A DNA stretch of 58,522 nt. Origin: Chloroflexia bacterium (GTDB taxonomy: Bacteria; Chloroflexota; Chloroflexia; Thermomicrobiales; CFX8). The translations under genes were made by a program, and so were the position numbers. The notes under the pieces are model-generated. The model was not told the DNA's origin and did not search any database. It worked only from the letters and a program-made list of their open reading frames with translations. Below, piece by piece: positions 39,837-49,105 of the stretch. The DNA lies in assembly GCA_030431755.1 (NCBI GenBank), contig JAUIIK010000013.1, positions 1-58,522 on the forward strand, read 5' to 3'. Positions within the stretch are counted from its first letter, which is position 1, and every line of letters begins with the position of its first letter.

Positions 39837-40550
39837 TTGAGCGACAAGAGCGGCTACAAACCCATTACGGCCCGCAGGTTGCAGCGCATGGCAGCGGTCC
39901 TTGCCCGGCGGCAACCGGGCATCGCCGTGGCGCTGGAAGATGTGCACGACCCGCACAATGTGAGCGCCGTCCTGCGCTCTTGCGACGCGACCGGCGTGCC
40001 GGATATCCACCTTGTCTATGACGTCGATGAGCCGCCCGAGCTCAGCACCGGGGTTGCGGCCGGCACACAGCGCTGGCTGACAACGACCCAGCATCCCACT
40101 ATCGACGAGTGCTACGAACGCCTGCGGGCCGAAGGCAAGACGATCTACGCGACGGCTCTGGCTGGCGACACGCTGGATCTCTATGACGTTGATCTGACCG
40201 CGCCCTGTGCCCTCGTCTTCGGCAACGAGAGCCGGGGTCTGAGCCAAGCGGCAATCGAGGGCGCTGACGCGACGATCCGTATTCCAATGCTCGGCATGGC
40301 CGAGTCCCTGAATATCTCCGTTGCCTGTGCTGTCGTGCTTTTCGAGGCGATGCGCCAGCGCCGGCTGGCCGGGTTGTTCGATGGCCCCCAGCTGCCAAAC
40401 GAGGAGATGCGCGCGACGCTCGCCGGTTGGCTTGAGCGCGACGAGCGCGATCCAGCGACCGTGGCGCAGGCGGACTTTGACCCGGCGTCGTTCCCCCTCG
40501 TCTGGCCGCGCACGCAACCGATGCCGGATGCGCCCGACAATCACGGTTGA
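39837..40550 (+). CDS. trmH: TrmH-type tRNA/rRNA 2'-O-methyltransferase (SpoU family)
   Basis: A 237-residue SPOUT methyltransferase. The three knot motifs are AVALEDVHDPHNVSAVLRSC (N and R of motif 1), CALVFGNESRGLS (motif 2) and IPMLGMAESLNISVACAVVL (motif 3). The short N-terminal helix ITARRLQRMAAVLARRQ and lack of an L30e-like domain are those of TrmH, which makes 2'-O-methyl-G18 in tRNA. The start is TTG with an excellent GGAGGGA 6 nt upstream; the open frame continues 297 nt earlier but overlaps the FAD gene antisense. It is transcribed divergently from the FAD gene. It could act on rRNA, but TrmH is favoured. Confidence 0.88.
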   Translation: MSDKSGYKPITARRLQRMAAVLARRQPGIAVALEDVHDPHNVSAVLRSCDATGVPDIHLVYDVDEPPELSTGVAAGTQRWLTTTQHPTIDECYERLRAEGKTIYATALAGDTLDLYDVDLTAPCALVFGNESRGLSQAAIEGADATIRIPMLGMAESLNISVACAVVLFEAMRQRRLAGLFDGPQLPNEEMRATLAGWLERDERDPATVAQADFDPASFPLVWPRTQPMPDAPDNHG

Positions 40551-40678
40551 GTCGGCGTTGGTAGGGTACGATTGCCTCGCCAGCAACCCGATCAGACAAT
40601 CTGAGACGTAAACCGAGAGAACCGCCTGTGCCACGCGGCAATCCAGGCACAGGGGCATGGAAAGTAAGCGGGAGCAGG

Positions 40679-41635
<957 letters not shown>

Positions 41636-41640
41636 CCGCG

Positions 41641-42951
41641 ATGTCGTCGGCGCTGGAGCGGCTCAAGGTCTCCCGTTCGACCTTCTTCAATCATGTCTGG
41701 ATCTACGGCGGCGTCTTCATGGTGCTGCTCGGCATGATGCTGCGCGAGCGTGCCGTGACGCTCCTCGGTGTCATTCCGCTCGTGACCGCCGGCGGCTCCT
41801 ATCTCTGGGCGCGTTACTCGCTGACGAATGTCGAGTATGAACGCGAGCTGTCGGAATCGCGCGTCTTTTGCGGCGATAGCGTCAAGATGCATGTGCGGCT
41901 CACCAACCGCAAGCTCCTGCCGCTGGCCTGGCTCGAAATCGAGGACAGCGTCGCGGACCGGCTGCGTATCAGCGACCGCGACGTCTTGCCTAGCGGCACT
42001 CCCGGCGTCGCTGTGTTGCGGATGACAACGGCAATGCGCTGGTTCGAGCGCGTGACCTGGAACATGACCGTTGAGTGCCCGGCGCGCGGCTATTTTCCAA
42101 TCGGTCCGGTGCATCTCAGGTCCGCCGACGCCTTTGGGTTCTTTCAACAGCGCGAGCGCATTCCGGACATCGACCACATCACCGTCTACCCGGCAATCGC
42201 CGACCTTGACAGCATCGTGATTCCGGCCCGGCATCTCTTCGGCGATCAGCGCATCGTCCGGCCGATCATTACCGACCCGATGCGCACAGCCGGCATCCGC
42301 GACTACCGCCCCGAGGACTCATTCCGCCATATCCACTGGAAGGCGACGGCCAGGACACAGACGTTGCAAACAAAGATCTTCGAGCCAACCACATCGATCC
42401 AGTTCGGCATCTTCCTCAATCTCGATACCTTCGAGCGCTACTGGGAGGGACTCGATTTCGAGCGCGCCGAGGGCGCGATCATAACCGCCGCGACGCTGGC
42501 CTCCCAGGCGGTCGAGGCCGAGCACATGGTTGGTATGTACGCCAATGGCGTTGTCGGCGGCTCCGACCAGGCCTTGCGCGTCCGGCCGAGCCGCGACGAC
42601 CGGCAGCTCGAGCAGATCCTGACCGGCCTGGCCAAGCTCTCGCCCATCGCGTCGCTCGACTACGCCTCGATCGTGCGGGCCGAGACGTCGCGCTTCCCTA
42701 TCGGCAGCACCGTCGTCCTCGTCACGGCGATCATGACCGAGCGGCTGCGGAGCGTCCTCGAGTCACTGGTCCGCGCCAACCACCGCATCGTGATCGTCAC
42801 TGTCGGCGACGTCGATCTCCCGCCGCACCCGCGCATCGAGGTCGTCCCGATCAACCAGGACGCGCTTCGCAAATACATCCCCGACCATCATCACTACGCC
42901 GTGCGCATGACCAATGTGCCGGTGCCGCCGCTCGAAGTGCCAGCGGAGTAA
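41641..42951 (+). CDS. DUF58 domain membrane protein
   Basis: A 436-residue protein. Two transmembrane helices near residues 15-60 (FMVLLGMMLRERAVTLLGVI, then TAGGSYLWARYSL) are followed by beta strands, and then the DUF58 hallmark IRDYRPEDSFRHIHWKATART around 219-240. A VWA-like beta-alpha fold follows to about residue 420 (FGIFLNLDTF, VVLVTAIMTERLRSVLESL). DUF58 proteins are partners of MoxR ATPases. In such operons they are thought to help assemble or mature secreted or membrane complexes, but the reaction is not established. It lies 5 bp after moxR. The metal-ion-dependent adhesion site is not a perfect DxSxS (DTFER instead), so metal binding is doubtful. Confidence 0.9.
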   Translation: MSSALERLKVSRSTFFNHVWIYGGVFMVLLGMMLRERAVTLLGVIPLVTAGGSYLWARYSLTNVEYERELSESRVFCGDSVKMHVRLTNRKLLPLAWLEIEDSVADRLRISDRDVLPSGTPGVAVLRMTTAMRWFERVTWNMTVECPARGYFPIGPVHLRSADAFGFFQQRERIPDIDHITVYPAIADLDSIVIPARHLFGDQRIVRPIITDPMRTAGIRDYRPEDSFRHIHWKATARTQTLQTKIFEPTTSIQFGIFLNLDTFERYWEGLDFERAEGAIITAATLASQAVEAEHMVGMYANGVVGGSDQALRVRPSRDDRQLEQILTGLAKLSPIASLDYASIVRAETSRFPIGSTVVLVTAIMTERLRSVLESLVRANHRIVIVTVGDVDLPPHPRIEVVPINQDALRKYIPDHHHYAVRMTNVPVPPLEVPAE

Positions 42952-42955
42952 GCCG

Positions 42956-44464
42956 ATGGAATCCGAACAGCCGACCCAGAACACGCCACCGCCCCAGGTC
43001 CCAGTCTCGCTGCCGGACACGCTCCGGCGTCTGGAGTGGCGCGAGGAACTGCTAGCGATCGCCATTGTCCTGGCCGAGGCGTCGCTCGTCTGGCTCGCCT
43101 TCGGCCTCGTGATGGCGGAGACCGAGACGCGCTCGGCGTACCCCTTCGCGGTGATCGCCGTTGTCATGCTGGCTGCTCATTATGTCACGCACTTGCTGGA
43201 CAAGGCCCGCGTCTGGAGCCCCGACTATGAGATCATCATGTCGGTCTCGATCATCCTCACGCTGCTGATCGCGCTCAAAGCAGCGAGCTTCCCGCAGTAC
43301 GCCATCTACGATCTCAATTGGATCGTCGAAGCGATCAACGGACTAGCCTTCTTCGACACTGACTCGACGCGCCCGGCATGGGGCAGCGTCATCCTCATCG
43401 CCTACGCCTGGTTCCGAGGCCGCTCGCGCGAGGAACCTTCAATCGACAGCGCCTACACGATGCTGCGCTGGGGCACTCTGGCACTCGGGATCATCGTCAT
43501 CGTGGTGCTGGTCGGCGCACCGGATGAACTCGAAGTCCGCAGTCTGTTGAGCATCGGGACAGTCAGCTTCTTTGCCTTTGCCCTGGCCTCGATCGGTCTC
43601 GCCAGAATGCGACTCGAAGGCGTCCGGGCGGCCGCGCCGCTCGGCGCGCGCTGGCTGGCGACCTTCGCCACGCCAATCCTCGTCATCTTGCTTGTCGCGA
43701 TCCTCGCGGCCGGAATCTTTTCGCGGCGCTTCCTCGACACCGTCCTCTGGGCGCTTGCGCCGGTCTTTTTCGTCCTGAGCGTCGTCTTCCAGATCATCGT
43801 CCTGGCAATCGCGATTATCGCCTTCCTGATCCTGACGCCGATCTTCTGGCTCATCGGCGACTTCGAGCCGGCGTTGACCGACGTCACGGCAACGCCGCCG
43901 ACGGACCAGGCCCAGGGCGTGACGGAACAGCCGCCGCCCGAGACCTGGGTCGTCCCCGAGGCGTTGCAGTACCTGATCGCGGCGATCTTCCTCGTTGCCA
44001 TCATCTCCCTGCTGACGCGCTACATCTTCAAGCGTCGCGCCCGTAAGCGTCCGGTCACGACCGAGGAGCGCGAGTCGGTGCTCGACTGGAGCGATCTCTT
44101 CGGCTCGTTGGGCGATTCATTGCGGTCACTCTTCGAGCGCGACGGCGAGGGCGACCCGTACGCTGCGTTGCGTGGCGACGAGCGCTGGCGCTTTACGATT
44201 CGGGTGCGCGAGCGCTACCGCGACCTCCAGAACCGCGGCGGGGAGCTTGGCCGTGCGCGCCGCGAGCGGGAAACAGCCGAGGAGTACCGCCCGGTCGTCG
44301 GGAGCCGGTTTCAGTCCGAGGCGCGACCCATTGTCAATGACATGACCGCGACCTACCGGCGCGTGCGCTACAGCGGCGAGCCGGCTGAAGAAGCCGACGC
44401 CGACGGGATGGACAGCGGCTGGAGTCGGCTCAAGGACGCCGAGACGCAGGGAACCGGCGACTAG
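42956..44464 (+). CDS. Multi-pass membrane protein with DUF4129 C-terminal domain
   Basis: A 502-residue protein with about eight to nine hydrophobic segments between residues 30 and 365. One is LLAIAIVLAEASLVWLAFGL; the last ones are near 258-300 and 340-360. The cytoplasmic tail carries the DUF4129 pattern (TIRVRERYRDLQNRGGELGR and ETAEEYRPVV...MTATYRRVRYSGE). In many bacteria this domain is the tail of a transglutaminase-like protein in the MoxR-DUF58 operon. Here the transglutaminase domain is not visible, so it is a shortened or specialised form. The first ATG with GGAGTAAGCCG upstream is used. It probably functions with the two genes before it. Confidence 0.85.
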   Translation: MESEQPTQNTPPPQVPVSLPDTLRRLEWREELLAIAIVLAEASLVWLAFGLVMAETETRSAYPFAVIAVVMLAAHYVTHLLDKARVWSPDYEIIMSVSIILTLLIALKAASFPQYAIYDLNWIVEAINGLAFFDTDSTRPAWGSVILIAYAWFRGRSREEPSIDSAYTMLRWGTLALGIIVIVVLVGAPDELEVRSLLSIGTVSFFAFALASIGLARMRLEGVRAAAPLGARWLATFATPILVILLVAILAAGIFSRRFLDTVLWALAPVFFVLSVVFQIIVLAIAIIAFLILTPIFWLIGDFEPALTDVTATPPTDQAQGVTEQPPPETWVVPEALQYLIAAIFLVAIISLLTRYIFKRRARKRPVTTEERESVLDWSDLFGSLGDSLRSLFERDGEGDPYAALRGDERWRFTIRVRERYRDLQNRGGELGRARRERETAEEYRPVVGSRFQSEARPIVNDMTATYRRVRYSGEPAEEADADGMDSGWSRLKDAETQGTGD

Positions 44465-44466
44465 CG

Positions 44467-45648
44467 ATGGCAACTGCCGTCTCCCTGCCAGTGCCGTTGC
44501 CTGCCGCTGCGGCGCCCGGCCTCTACATGCACATCCCATTCTGCCGCTATGTCTGCCCGTACTGCGACTTCAACGTCTACGCCGGCCAGGGCGAGCTCAT
44601 CCCAGCCTATGTCGATGCGCTCGCCGCAGAGCTGGCGCTCTATGCGGACGCTTACCCCAATACGCGCGACGCGGCGACGATCTTCATCGGCGGCGGCACA
44701 CCCTCGTTGCTATCGCCCGGCCAGATCGAGCGCCTCATCGACGCTGCGGCCAGTACAGTTGGCGTCGATGGTGACGCGGAAGTGACCATGGAGAGCAATC
44801 CGGACAACCTGACTGTCGACTATTGCCGCGAGCTGTTGGCCGCCGGCGTCAATCGGCTCTCGATTGGCGTGCAGTCGCTCCAGTCGCCGGGGTTGAAGGT
44901 GCTGGGTCGGCTGCATGGCGCTGCCGGCGCGGCTGCGGCATACCATGCGGCGCGTGACGCGGGCTTCACCAACATCAGCCTCGACTTCATCTACGGCTGG
45001 CCCGACCAGACGCGCGCGGAGCTCGATGCCGATGTCGACACGATCCTTGAGTGGGACGCCGAACATGTGTCGCTCTACGCGCTTATCGTCGAGCAGGGCA
45101 CGCCCCTCTCGACCGCCGTCCGGCGCGGGCAGCTTCTGCCGGTTGACGACGACACCGTCGCGAGCTACTACGACCACATCGTCGAGCGTCTGGGCGGCCG
45201 CTACGAGCATTACGAGATATCGAACTGGGCCCGTGACGCCAACGCCCGCTCAATCCACAATCAGATCTACTGGCAGAACGGGCGCTACTACGGCGCCGGG
45301 GCAGGCGCGCACGGCTTTCTCGGCGATACGCGCATGAGCAACCTGCGGCTGCCGGCCAGCTACATCGAGTCCGTCCATTCCGGAGAGCTCCCGATCGCCA
45401 TGACTGAGGAGATCGACCCTGAGCTGTCCGCCAGTGAAACGCTGATGCTGGGACTGCGGCTGCTTCGCGACGGAGTTTCGGCAGTCGACTTCGAGACGCG
45501 CCATGGAACGTCGCTCCAGACACGCTTTGGCACGCTGATCGACCGATTCCTTGCCCTGGAGCTGCTCGAGTTTCGTGCCGGCCGGCTCCGCCTCACCGAG
45601 CGCGGCGCGCTGGTCTCGAACAGCATCCTGGCCGAGTTCCTACCCTGA
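44467..45648 (+). CDS. hemW: Radical SAM heme chaperone HemW
   Basis: A 393-residue radical SAM protein. The [4Fe-4S] cluster cysteines are in MHIPFCRYVCPYCDFNVYAG (Cys26, Cys30, Cys33). Other HemW features are TIFIGGGTPSLLSPGQIERL, VTMESNPDNLT, GVNRLSIGVQSLQSPGLKVLGR and the HemW-type C-terminal HTH region with LRLLRDGVSAVDFE. The tyrosine-type 'oxygen-independent coproporphyrinogen III oxidase-like' label is old; family members transfer heme. Two bases separate the stop of DUF4129 from the ATG, so it is the last gene of the MoxR unit. An interrupted 32-bp palindrome ends the operon. Confidence 0.93.
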   Translation: MATAVSLPVPLPAAAAPGLYMHIPFCRYVCPYCDFNVYAGQGELIPAYVDALAAELALYADAYPNTRDAATIFIGGGTPSLLSPGQIERLIDAAASTVGVDGDAEVTMESNPDNLTVDYCRELLAAGVNRLSIGVQSLQSPGLKVLGRLHGAAGAAAAYHAARDAGFTNISLDFIYGWPDQTRAELDADVDTILEWDAEHVSLYALIVEQGTPLSTAVRRGQLLPVDDDTVASYYDHIVERLGGRYEHYEISNWARDANARSIHNQIYWQNGRYYGAGAGAHGFLGDTRMSNLRLPASYIESVHSGELPIAMTEEIDPELSASETLMLGLRLLRDGVSAVDFETRHGTSLQTRFGTLIDRFLALELLEFRAGRLRLTERGALVSNSILAEFLP

Positions 45649-45654
45649 CACAAA

Positions 45655-45686
45655 GACACCCGGCTGCCGATCGGCAGCCGGGTGTC
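45655..45686. terminator. Perfect 32-bp palindrome, bidirectional terminator candidate
   Basis: GACACCCGGCTGCCGA (45655-45670) is followed directly by its reverse complement (45671-45686). It lies between the convergent hemW (ends 45648) and L25 (ends 45719) genes, without a loop or U tract, so the RNA hairpin would lose a few base pairs at the tip. Confidence 0.7.
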
Positions 45687-45718
45687 GTGCATCTGCATGA
45701 GTGCTGGATGAAGCGGGT

Positions 45719-46384
45719 CTACTCCTCGTCGGAGTCGTCTTCGGCAGCTTCCTCGCCCTCTTCGCCTTCTTCTCCTTCGACGCCCTCTTCGCCTTCGAGC
45801 TCTTCGTCGCCCTCTTCCGGCTCTTCGACCTCGATCTGAACCTCCATGAGCCGGACAATCGGTTCTTCTTCATCGGTGATCAGATCGACATTGTCAGGCA
45901 TCTCGAGATCGCCCACCCAGACGGTATCTTCGATCTCCTCCAGGCCGGTGACATCGACCTCGATTGCGCCGGGGATGTCCGTCGGCAGGCCGTCGACATC
46001 GACCGTATCGCGCAGCTGGGTGACGACGCCGTCGAGGTTCGGCGACTCGCCAATGAGAATGATCGGGATCGACGCCGTCATGCGGACAAGCAGGTTCGGC
46101 GCGAATAGCTCGGCATGGAGCGGGTTGCGCGACACCGGGTCTTGCTGCACCGTGCGGATGTAAACCGTGTGCGTGTCGTCGTCGAGGTGAACATCGACCA
46201 GCGAGATGTTGCCGTAGTCGATGTAGGTACGGAAGAGTTCCCGCGCATCAAGAGTGACACTGATGGGCTCGTCGACGAGCGTGCCGTAGATGACGGCGGG
46301 CACGAGCCCTTCCCGGCGTAGGCGCTTGACGCGCTTGCCGATAATCGTTCGTTTTTCTGCGGTGAGTTCGGGTCTGTCTGGCAT
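45719..46384 (-). CDS. rplY: 50S ribosomal protein L25/CTC form
   Basis: A 221-residue CTC-type L25: the L25 beta-barrel (ELTAEKRTIIGKRVKRLRRE, then GLVPAVIYG, then NPLHAELFAPN...) followed by the TL5/CTC C-terminal domain (PGAIEVDVTGLEEIEDTVWV and LPTDI). An unusually acidic tail (EEGDEELEGEEGVEGEEGEE...) ends the protein. L25/CTC binds the 5S rRNA at the central protuberance. The acidic tail is common in related bacteria. Only L25 and S21 of the ribosomal proteins are in this window, so these are isolated ribosomal genes. It has a start with GGGAGGCAG upstream and ends at a bidirectional terminator. Confidence 0.95.
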   Translation of the reverse strand: MPDRPELTAEKRTIIGKRVKRLRREGLVPAVIYGTLVDEPISVTLDARELFRTYIDYGNISLVDVHLDDDTHTVYIRTVQQDPVSRNPLHAELFAPNLLVRMTASIPIILIGESPNLDGVVTQLRDTVDVDGLPTDIPGAIEVDVTGLEEIEDTVWVGDLEMPDNVDLITDEEEPIVRLMEVQIEVEEPEEGDEELEGEEGVEGEEGEEGEEAAEDDSDEE

Positions 46385-46728
46385 CTGCCTATCTGCCTCC
46401 CTGGACCATTCGGCGCGGATGCACGCATGGCGCGACTCCGGCGGTCACGCGACCGCCCAACGCCAGACTCTATCACATTTCGGCTGCCAGACGGCTCAGA
46501 CAGGTTACGCGCAACGTGAATTTCCGGCGGCGTGTATCCGGAGCTAGACCATTTGTACTCACGGGTATACGGCCCTCGTAGAACTTTGTATCCACGATCC
46601 AAATCACGTCCCATTCCATACGGGACCAAGTTCTCATGGTCCTAATGAGTCGCCCACTCCTACACTAACGAAGACGGGTTGAGCCACCGACCTAGCCCAC
46701 GAAACCCGAAAGCCTGGAGGGACTTCAG
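46385..46728. other. Divergent intergenic region with inverted repeats
   Basis: A 344-bp gap between L25 (minus) and MarR (plus). No gene is supported. It contains overlapping inverted repeats, GTCCC...GGGAC (46608-46612 with 46622-46626) and GGACC...GGTCC (46623-46627 with 46638-46642), about 90-120 bp before the MarR start, which may be operator sites. It is moderately AT-rich from 46540 to 46680. No firm -35/-10 pair is identified. Confidence 0.45.
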
Positions 46729-47238
46729 ATGCCGGGAGGCAGCCAACTAACCCACAATGGAGTAGCGTTTGGAACCTCGAGTCGGACTGACATGATGGAA
46801 CACGCTGTCGAACTTGAGGAGCTGGCCGAACTCCTCCGCGAAACCGTCATCCGCCTGCAGCCATCCTCGGAAGAGATTTCGGCAGCCTGGTCATCGGCCC
46901 AGGTCACGATGCAGCAGCTACGGATCATGACGATTCTTTATCACGATGGCCCGACCAAGGTGTCTGACCTCGCGGTCCGGCTCGGCGTCTCGACGCCGAC
47001 GATCACCGGCATCCTGGACCGGCTGGTGCGCCAGCGCCTGTCCTTCCGGATGAGCGACCACCGCGACCGCCGCGTCGTATTGAACAATTTGACCCAGGAC
47101 GGACGCGACCTCGTCGAACGCCTGTTACCGGCCCACGGCAGCCAGGCGGAAGTCGCCCTCGGCCGGCTGAGCGTGCGCGAGCGCAATCAGCTGAGCGACT
47201 CGCTACGGGCGCTGCTCCGCGCCATGCCGGCCTCCTGA
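46729..47238 (+). CDS. MarR-family transcriptional regulator
   Basis: A 169-residue winged-helix regulator. The N-terminal dimer helices (LEELAELLRETVIRLQ, with AQVTMQQLRIMTILYHDGPT) lead to a recognition helix SDLAVRLGVSTPTITGILDRLVRQRLSF and the MarR wing DHRDRRVVLNNLTQDGRDLVE. It regulates transporters, stress or secondary-metabolism genes; the ligand is unknown. The start with GGAGGG 7 nt upstream at 46729 is used, though an internal Met22-Met23 might be the true one because the first 21 residues are not family-like. No transporter gene is adjacent, so target genes are elsewhere or only itself. A hairpin terminator follows. Confidence 0.92.
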   Translation: MPGGSQLTHNGVAFGTSSRTDMMEHAVELEELAELLRETVIRLQPSSEEISAAWSSAQVTMQQLRIMTILYHDGPTKVSDLAVRLGVSTPTITGILDRLVRQRLSFRMSDHRDRRVVLNNLTQDGRDLVERLLPAHGSQAEVALGRLSVRERNQLSDSLRALLRAMPAS

Positions 47239-47263
47239 CCAAACACTCCAACCAACGCAATCG

Positions 47264-47295
47264 AAGCGGGATGTCGGTCGATATCCCGCTTTTGC
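47264..47295 (+). terminator. Rho-independent terminator after MarR gene
   Basis: AAGCGGGAT (47264-47272) pairs with ATCCCGCTT (47283-47291), loop of 10 nt, followed by TTGCTTG. It ends the MarR transcript before the rpsU promoter. Confidence 0.7.
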
Positions 47296-47340
47296 TTGCC
47301 CGCCAGCCGGGCCGATCAGCAGCACGGTGGACGGGTAGTC

Positions 47341-47346
47341 TATACT
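47341..47346 (+). promoter_or_regulatory. Putative -10 of rpsU
   Basis: TATACT at 47341-47346, about 64 bp before the rpsU start, within GTCTATACTT. The -35 region at 17-nt spacing is unremarkable. It is placed just after the MarR terminator, where a separate promoter is needed. Confidence 0.45.
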
Positions 47347-47409
47347 TACCTGTTGGTACACGTTGATTTCATGTGGACCGTAACGAAAGCCGAGAGGGGG
47401 TGAGTCCGT

Positions 47410-47607
47410 TTGCCATTGAAGGTAGAAGCCCGCGACCATGAGGCCTTTGAGCAGTTGATGCGACGTTTCACGCGCGAGCTGCAATCGTCAGGCATCCTCC
47501 GTGAATACAGGAGCAAGCGCCGCTTTGTGAGCCGCAGCGAGCAGAAGCGTTCCAAGATCCGTAAGGCGGAGCATAAGCGTCGACGCAAGGCTGCCAAGAC
47601 CAACTAG
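47410..47607 (+). CDS. rpsU: 30S ribosomal protein S21
   Basis: A 65-residue basic protein of normal S21 length: PLKVEARDHEAFEQLMRRFT followed by ELQSSGILREYRSKRRFVSR and a lysine/arginine-rich tail (SKIRKAEHKRRRKAAKTN). S21 binds the 30S head/platform near the 3' end of 16S rRNA and helps start-site choice. The start codon is TTG at 47410 with a strong GAGAGGGGG roughly ten bases before it; GTT/ATG are absent in that position. It is flanked by terminators and forms its own transcription unit, the usual arrangement of rpsU in many bacteria outside Proteobacteria. Confidence 0.95.
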   Translation: MPLKVEARDHEAFEQLMRRFTRELQSSGILREYRSKRRFVSRSEQKRSKIRKAEHKRRRKAAKTN

Positions 47608-47664
47608 CCAGCACGTCATAGAGCAAGTAACCAGAGGATTGAATCATGCGAGTCTCTGGGAGCT

Positions 47665-47702
47665 AAACGGGGCGGTGAGCACATCTCACACGCCCCGTTT
47701 TC
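47665..47702 (+). terminator. Rho-independent terminator of rpsU
   Basis: Long stem: AAACGGGGCG (47665-47674) with CGCCCCGTTT (47691-47700), extended by GTGAG/CTCAC around a 5-nt loop with one bulge, then TTTC. It is the strongest terminator in the window. Confidence 0.85.
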
Positions 47703-47847
47703 ATGCCTGCGCGACCCCCAAGCAGACCATGTCCAAGGTAACCAGAAGAGCCTGATGATAGTGTTTCACGGTGAAGGCCGGGTACCCGTGGAGCGGGTGG
47801 TAGTCGAAGGATCTAGCTACCCCACTGTAGCTTCGGAGTGACCACTA

Positions 47848-47883
47848 GGTCCTTCCGCTGCACTCCGTTTCGCTCAGGATGAC
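47848..47883 (+). repeat. Variant of GATCCCTCGGG-type repeat
   Basis: GGTCCTTCCGCTGCACTCCG followed by TTTCGCTCAGGATGAC keeps the ends of the GATCCCTCGGG...GGATGAC family in altered form. It may be a related hairpin element. Confidence 0.4.
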
Positions 47884-47940
47884 GTCCTCGCGGACGTTGA
47901 CCGAGGATGAAACACGTTCGCACTGTCCATTAGGTGAATC

Positions 47941-48013
47941 AGGGGCGTGATTCATCGCATCCCTACTACTGTCGCTAGGTTCCAGCCATCGACGACCTGA
48001 ATCAGGACGAGCA
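47941..48013. repeat. Degraded GTAGGGG-family repeat
   Basis: AGGGGCGTGATTCATCGCAT and CCCTAC hold one arm pair in shortened form, followed by the family tail CTGTCGCTAGGTTCC...CCATCGACGACCTGAATCAG. It matches tails at 10906-10950 and 38232-38277. Confidence 0.6.
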
Positions 48014-48040
48014 TAGAGAACATCCGCCCATAGCGGCCCC

Positions 48041-48883
48041 TCAGGCGGGCGTGTTCGCCTGCACCCCGACAACGAGCTCGAGGAAGAAGCGGCTGCCCGC
48101 CAGGAGGCCGATGAAGGCGAGTGCGATGACAACTGCGAAGGTCGCCGGCTGCGCCAGCTCCAACGCCGATGTCGCGCGCTGCTCGCTGCGTGTCACCAGC
48201 AATATGAATGGCAGCAATAGCCCGGCCACGACGGCAACGGCTGAGGCCATCAGGAGATAGGTCAACGGGAGGCGCACCGGCAGCCCCGCGTACCCGACCA
48301 GGGCGGCCAGCAGTGAGCACAATACCAGCACGCCGAGCAGCTCCAGCGGTCCGCGCCACAGGGGCCGCCTGGATGCGTCCGATGGCCGGAACGCCGTCTG
48401 GCCCAACAGCATCCAGACAAAGGTCGCCAGCGACATCCCGACCATCAGGCCAGTCCAGGTCCGCAGGGCATTCTGAGGCTCGTAGAGATAGGGCAGCTGG
48501 ATGTCCTTGAGAAACGAATTTGTGCCATCGGCTGCCAAGGGCAATATCAGGAATGCCAGCAGGAGAATCGTCTTGACATCGGGCACTGCCGCGTGCCGCC
48601 AGCGTCCCCGCAGAGCAAAATAGACGCCAACGAGCGCGAATCCACTGTAGATCCCGGTCATGCGCGCATCAAAGGGGAGACGGGCTTCGCCGTAGTAGTA
48701 CGAGTGTGTCGGCTCCTGGGCGCACAGCCCGTGGAGGACCGCCAATGACTTGCCCTCGACTGTGCCCGGCGCAAGCGTAAAGAGCGCAAACGCCAGCAAG
48801 CAGAGGGCGACAAAGACCGCCGGCCAACCGAGCAGCACGGTAGGCCACTGCCCTTGTGTTCTCCTCGTGCCGGCAACGGCCAC
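48041..48883 (-). CDS. DUF2085 multi-pass membrane protein
   Basis: A 280-residue protein with about seven transmembrane segments. The DUF2085 signature follows TM1: GKSLAVLHGLCAQEPTHSYY, then GEARLPFDARMTGIYSGFAL. Later helices include LLLAFLILPLAADGTNSFL and YLLMASAVAVVAGLLLPFIL. The conserved Cys-His region faces outside or lies near the membrane; a metal-binding role is suggested by the C and H residues but no activity is established. The start is GTG, divergent from the amidase gene across a 222-bp region. The 3' end faces rpsU. Confidence 0.82.
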   Translation of the reverse strand: MAVAGTRRTQGQWPTVLLGWPAVFVALCLLAFALFTLAPGTVEGKSLAVLHGLCAQEPTHSYYYGEARLPFDARMTGIYSGFALVGVYFALRGRWRHAAVPDVKTILLLAFLILPLAADGTNSFLKDIQLPYLYEPQNALRTWTGLMVGMSLATFVWMLLGQTAFRPSDASRRPLWRGPLELLGVLVLCSLLAALVGYAGLPVRLPLTYLLMASAVAVVAGLLLPFILLVTRSEQRATSALELAQPATFAVVIALAFIGLLAGSRFFLELVVGVQANTPA

Positions 48884-49057
48884 CCGCTACACTCCCATGT
48901 TTACACGCCGACTGTCGCTGGGAGTATAGCCAACGCCGCGACAAGCCTGAAGCTTGGAGGTGGTACTTCCGGGCTGTGGGGCGTCGCGCGCCAATAGTGT
49001 TCAATTGGCGGCGGGGGACTCCGACGATCCGAACGCTGGACTTACCGGCGTCATGCG

Positions 49058-49090
49058 TGTACGGTAGCGTATGTACAGGCATACCGTACA
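49058..49090. promoter_or_regulatory. Inverted repeat in leader of PGRP amidase gene
   Basis: Perfect 9-bp arms TGTACGGTA (49058-49066) and TACCGTACA (49082-49090), spacer 15 bp, ending 15 bp before the GTG start. It may be a dimer operator or, in RNA, a hairpin just upstream of the ribosome site (GGGGGTAGG). Confidence 0.5.
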
Positions 49091-49105
49091 TGTCGGGGGT
49101 AGGGT

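Larger units (their letters stand above)
47608..48040. other. Intergenic region with terminator and repeats
   Basis: A 433-bp gap between the convergent rpsU and DUF2085 genes. It holds the rpsU terminator (47665-47702), a GATCCCTCGGG-like variant (47848-47883), and a degraded GTAGGGG-family copy with tail (47941-48013). No gene is supported. Confidence 0.6.

Noticed and set aside
39585-40658. 357-codon minus-strand open frame over the TrmH gene
   Set aside because: The plus strand encodes three clear SPOUT motifs; the minus translation has no recognisable motif.
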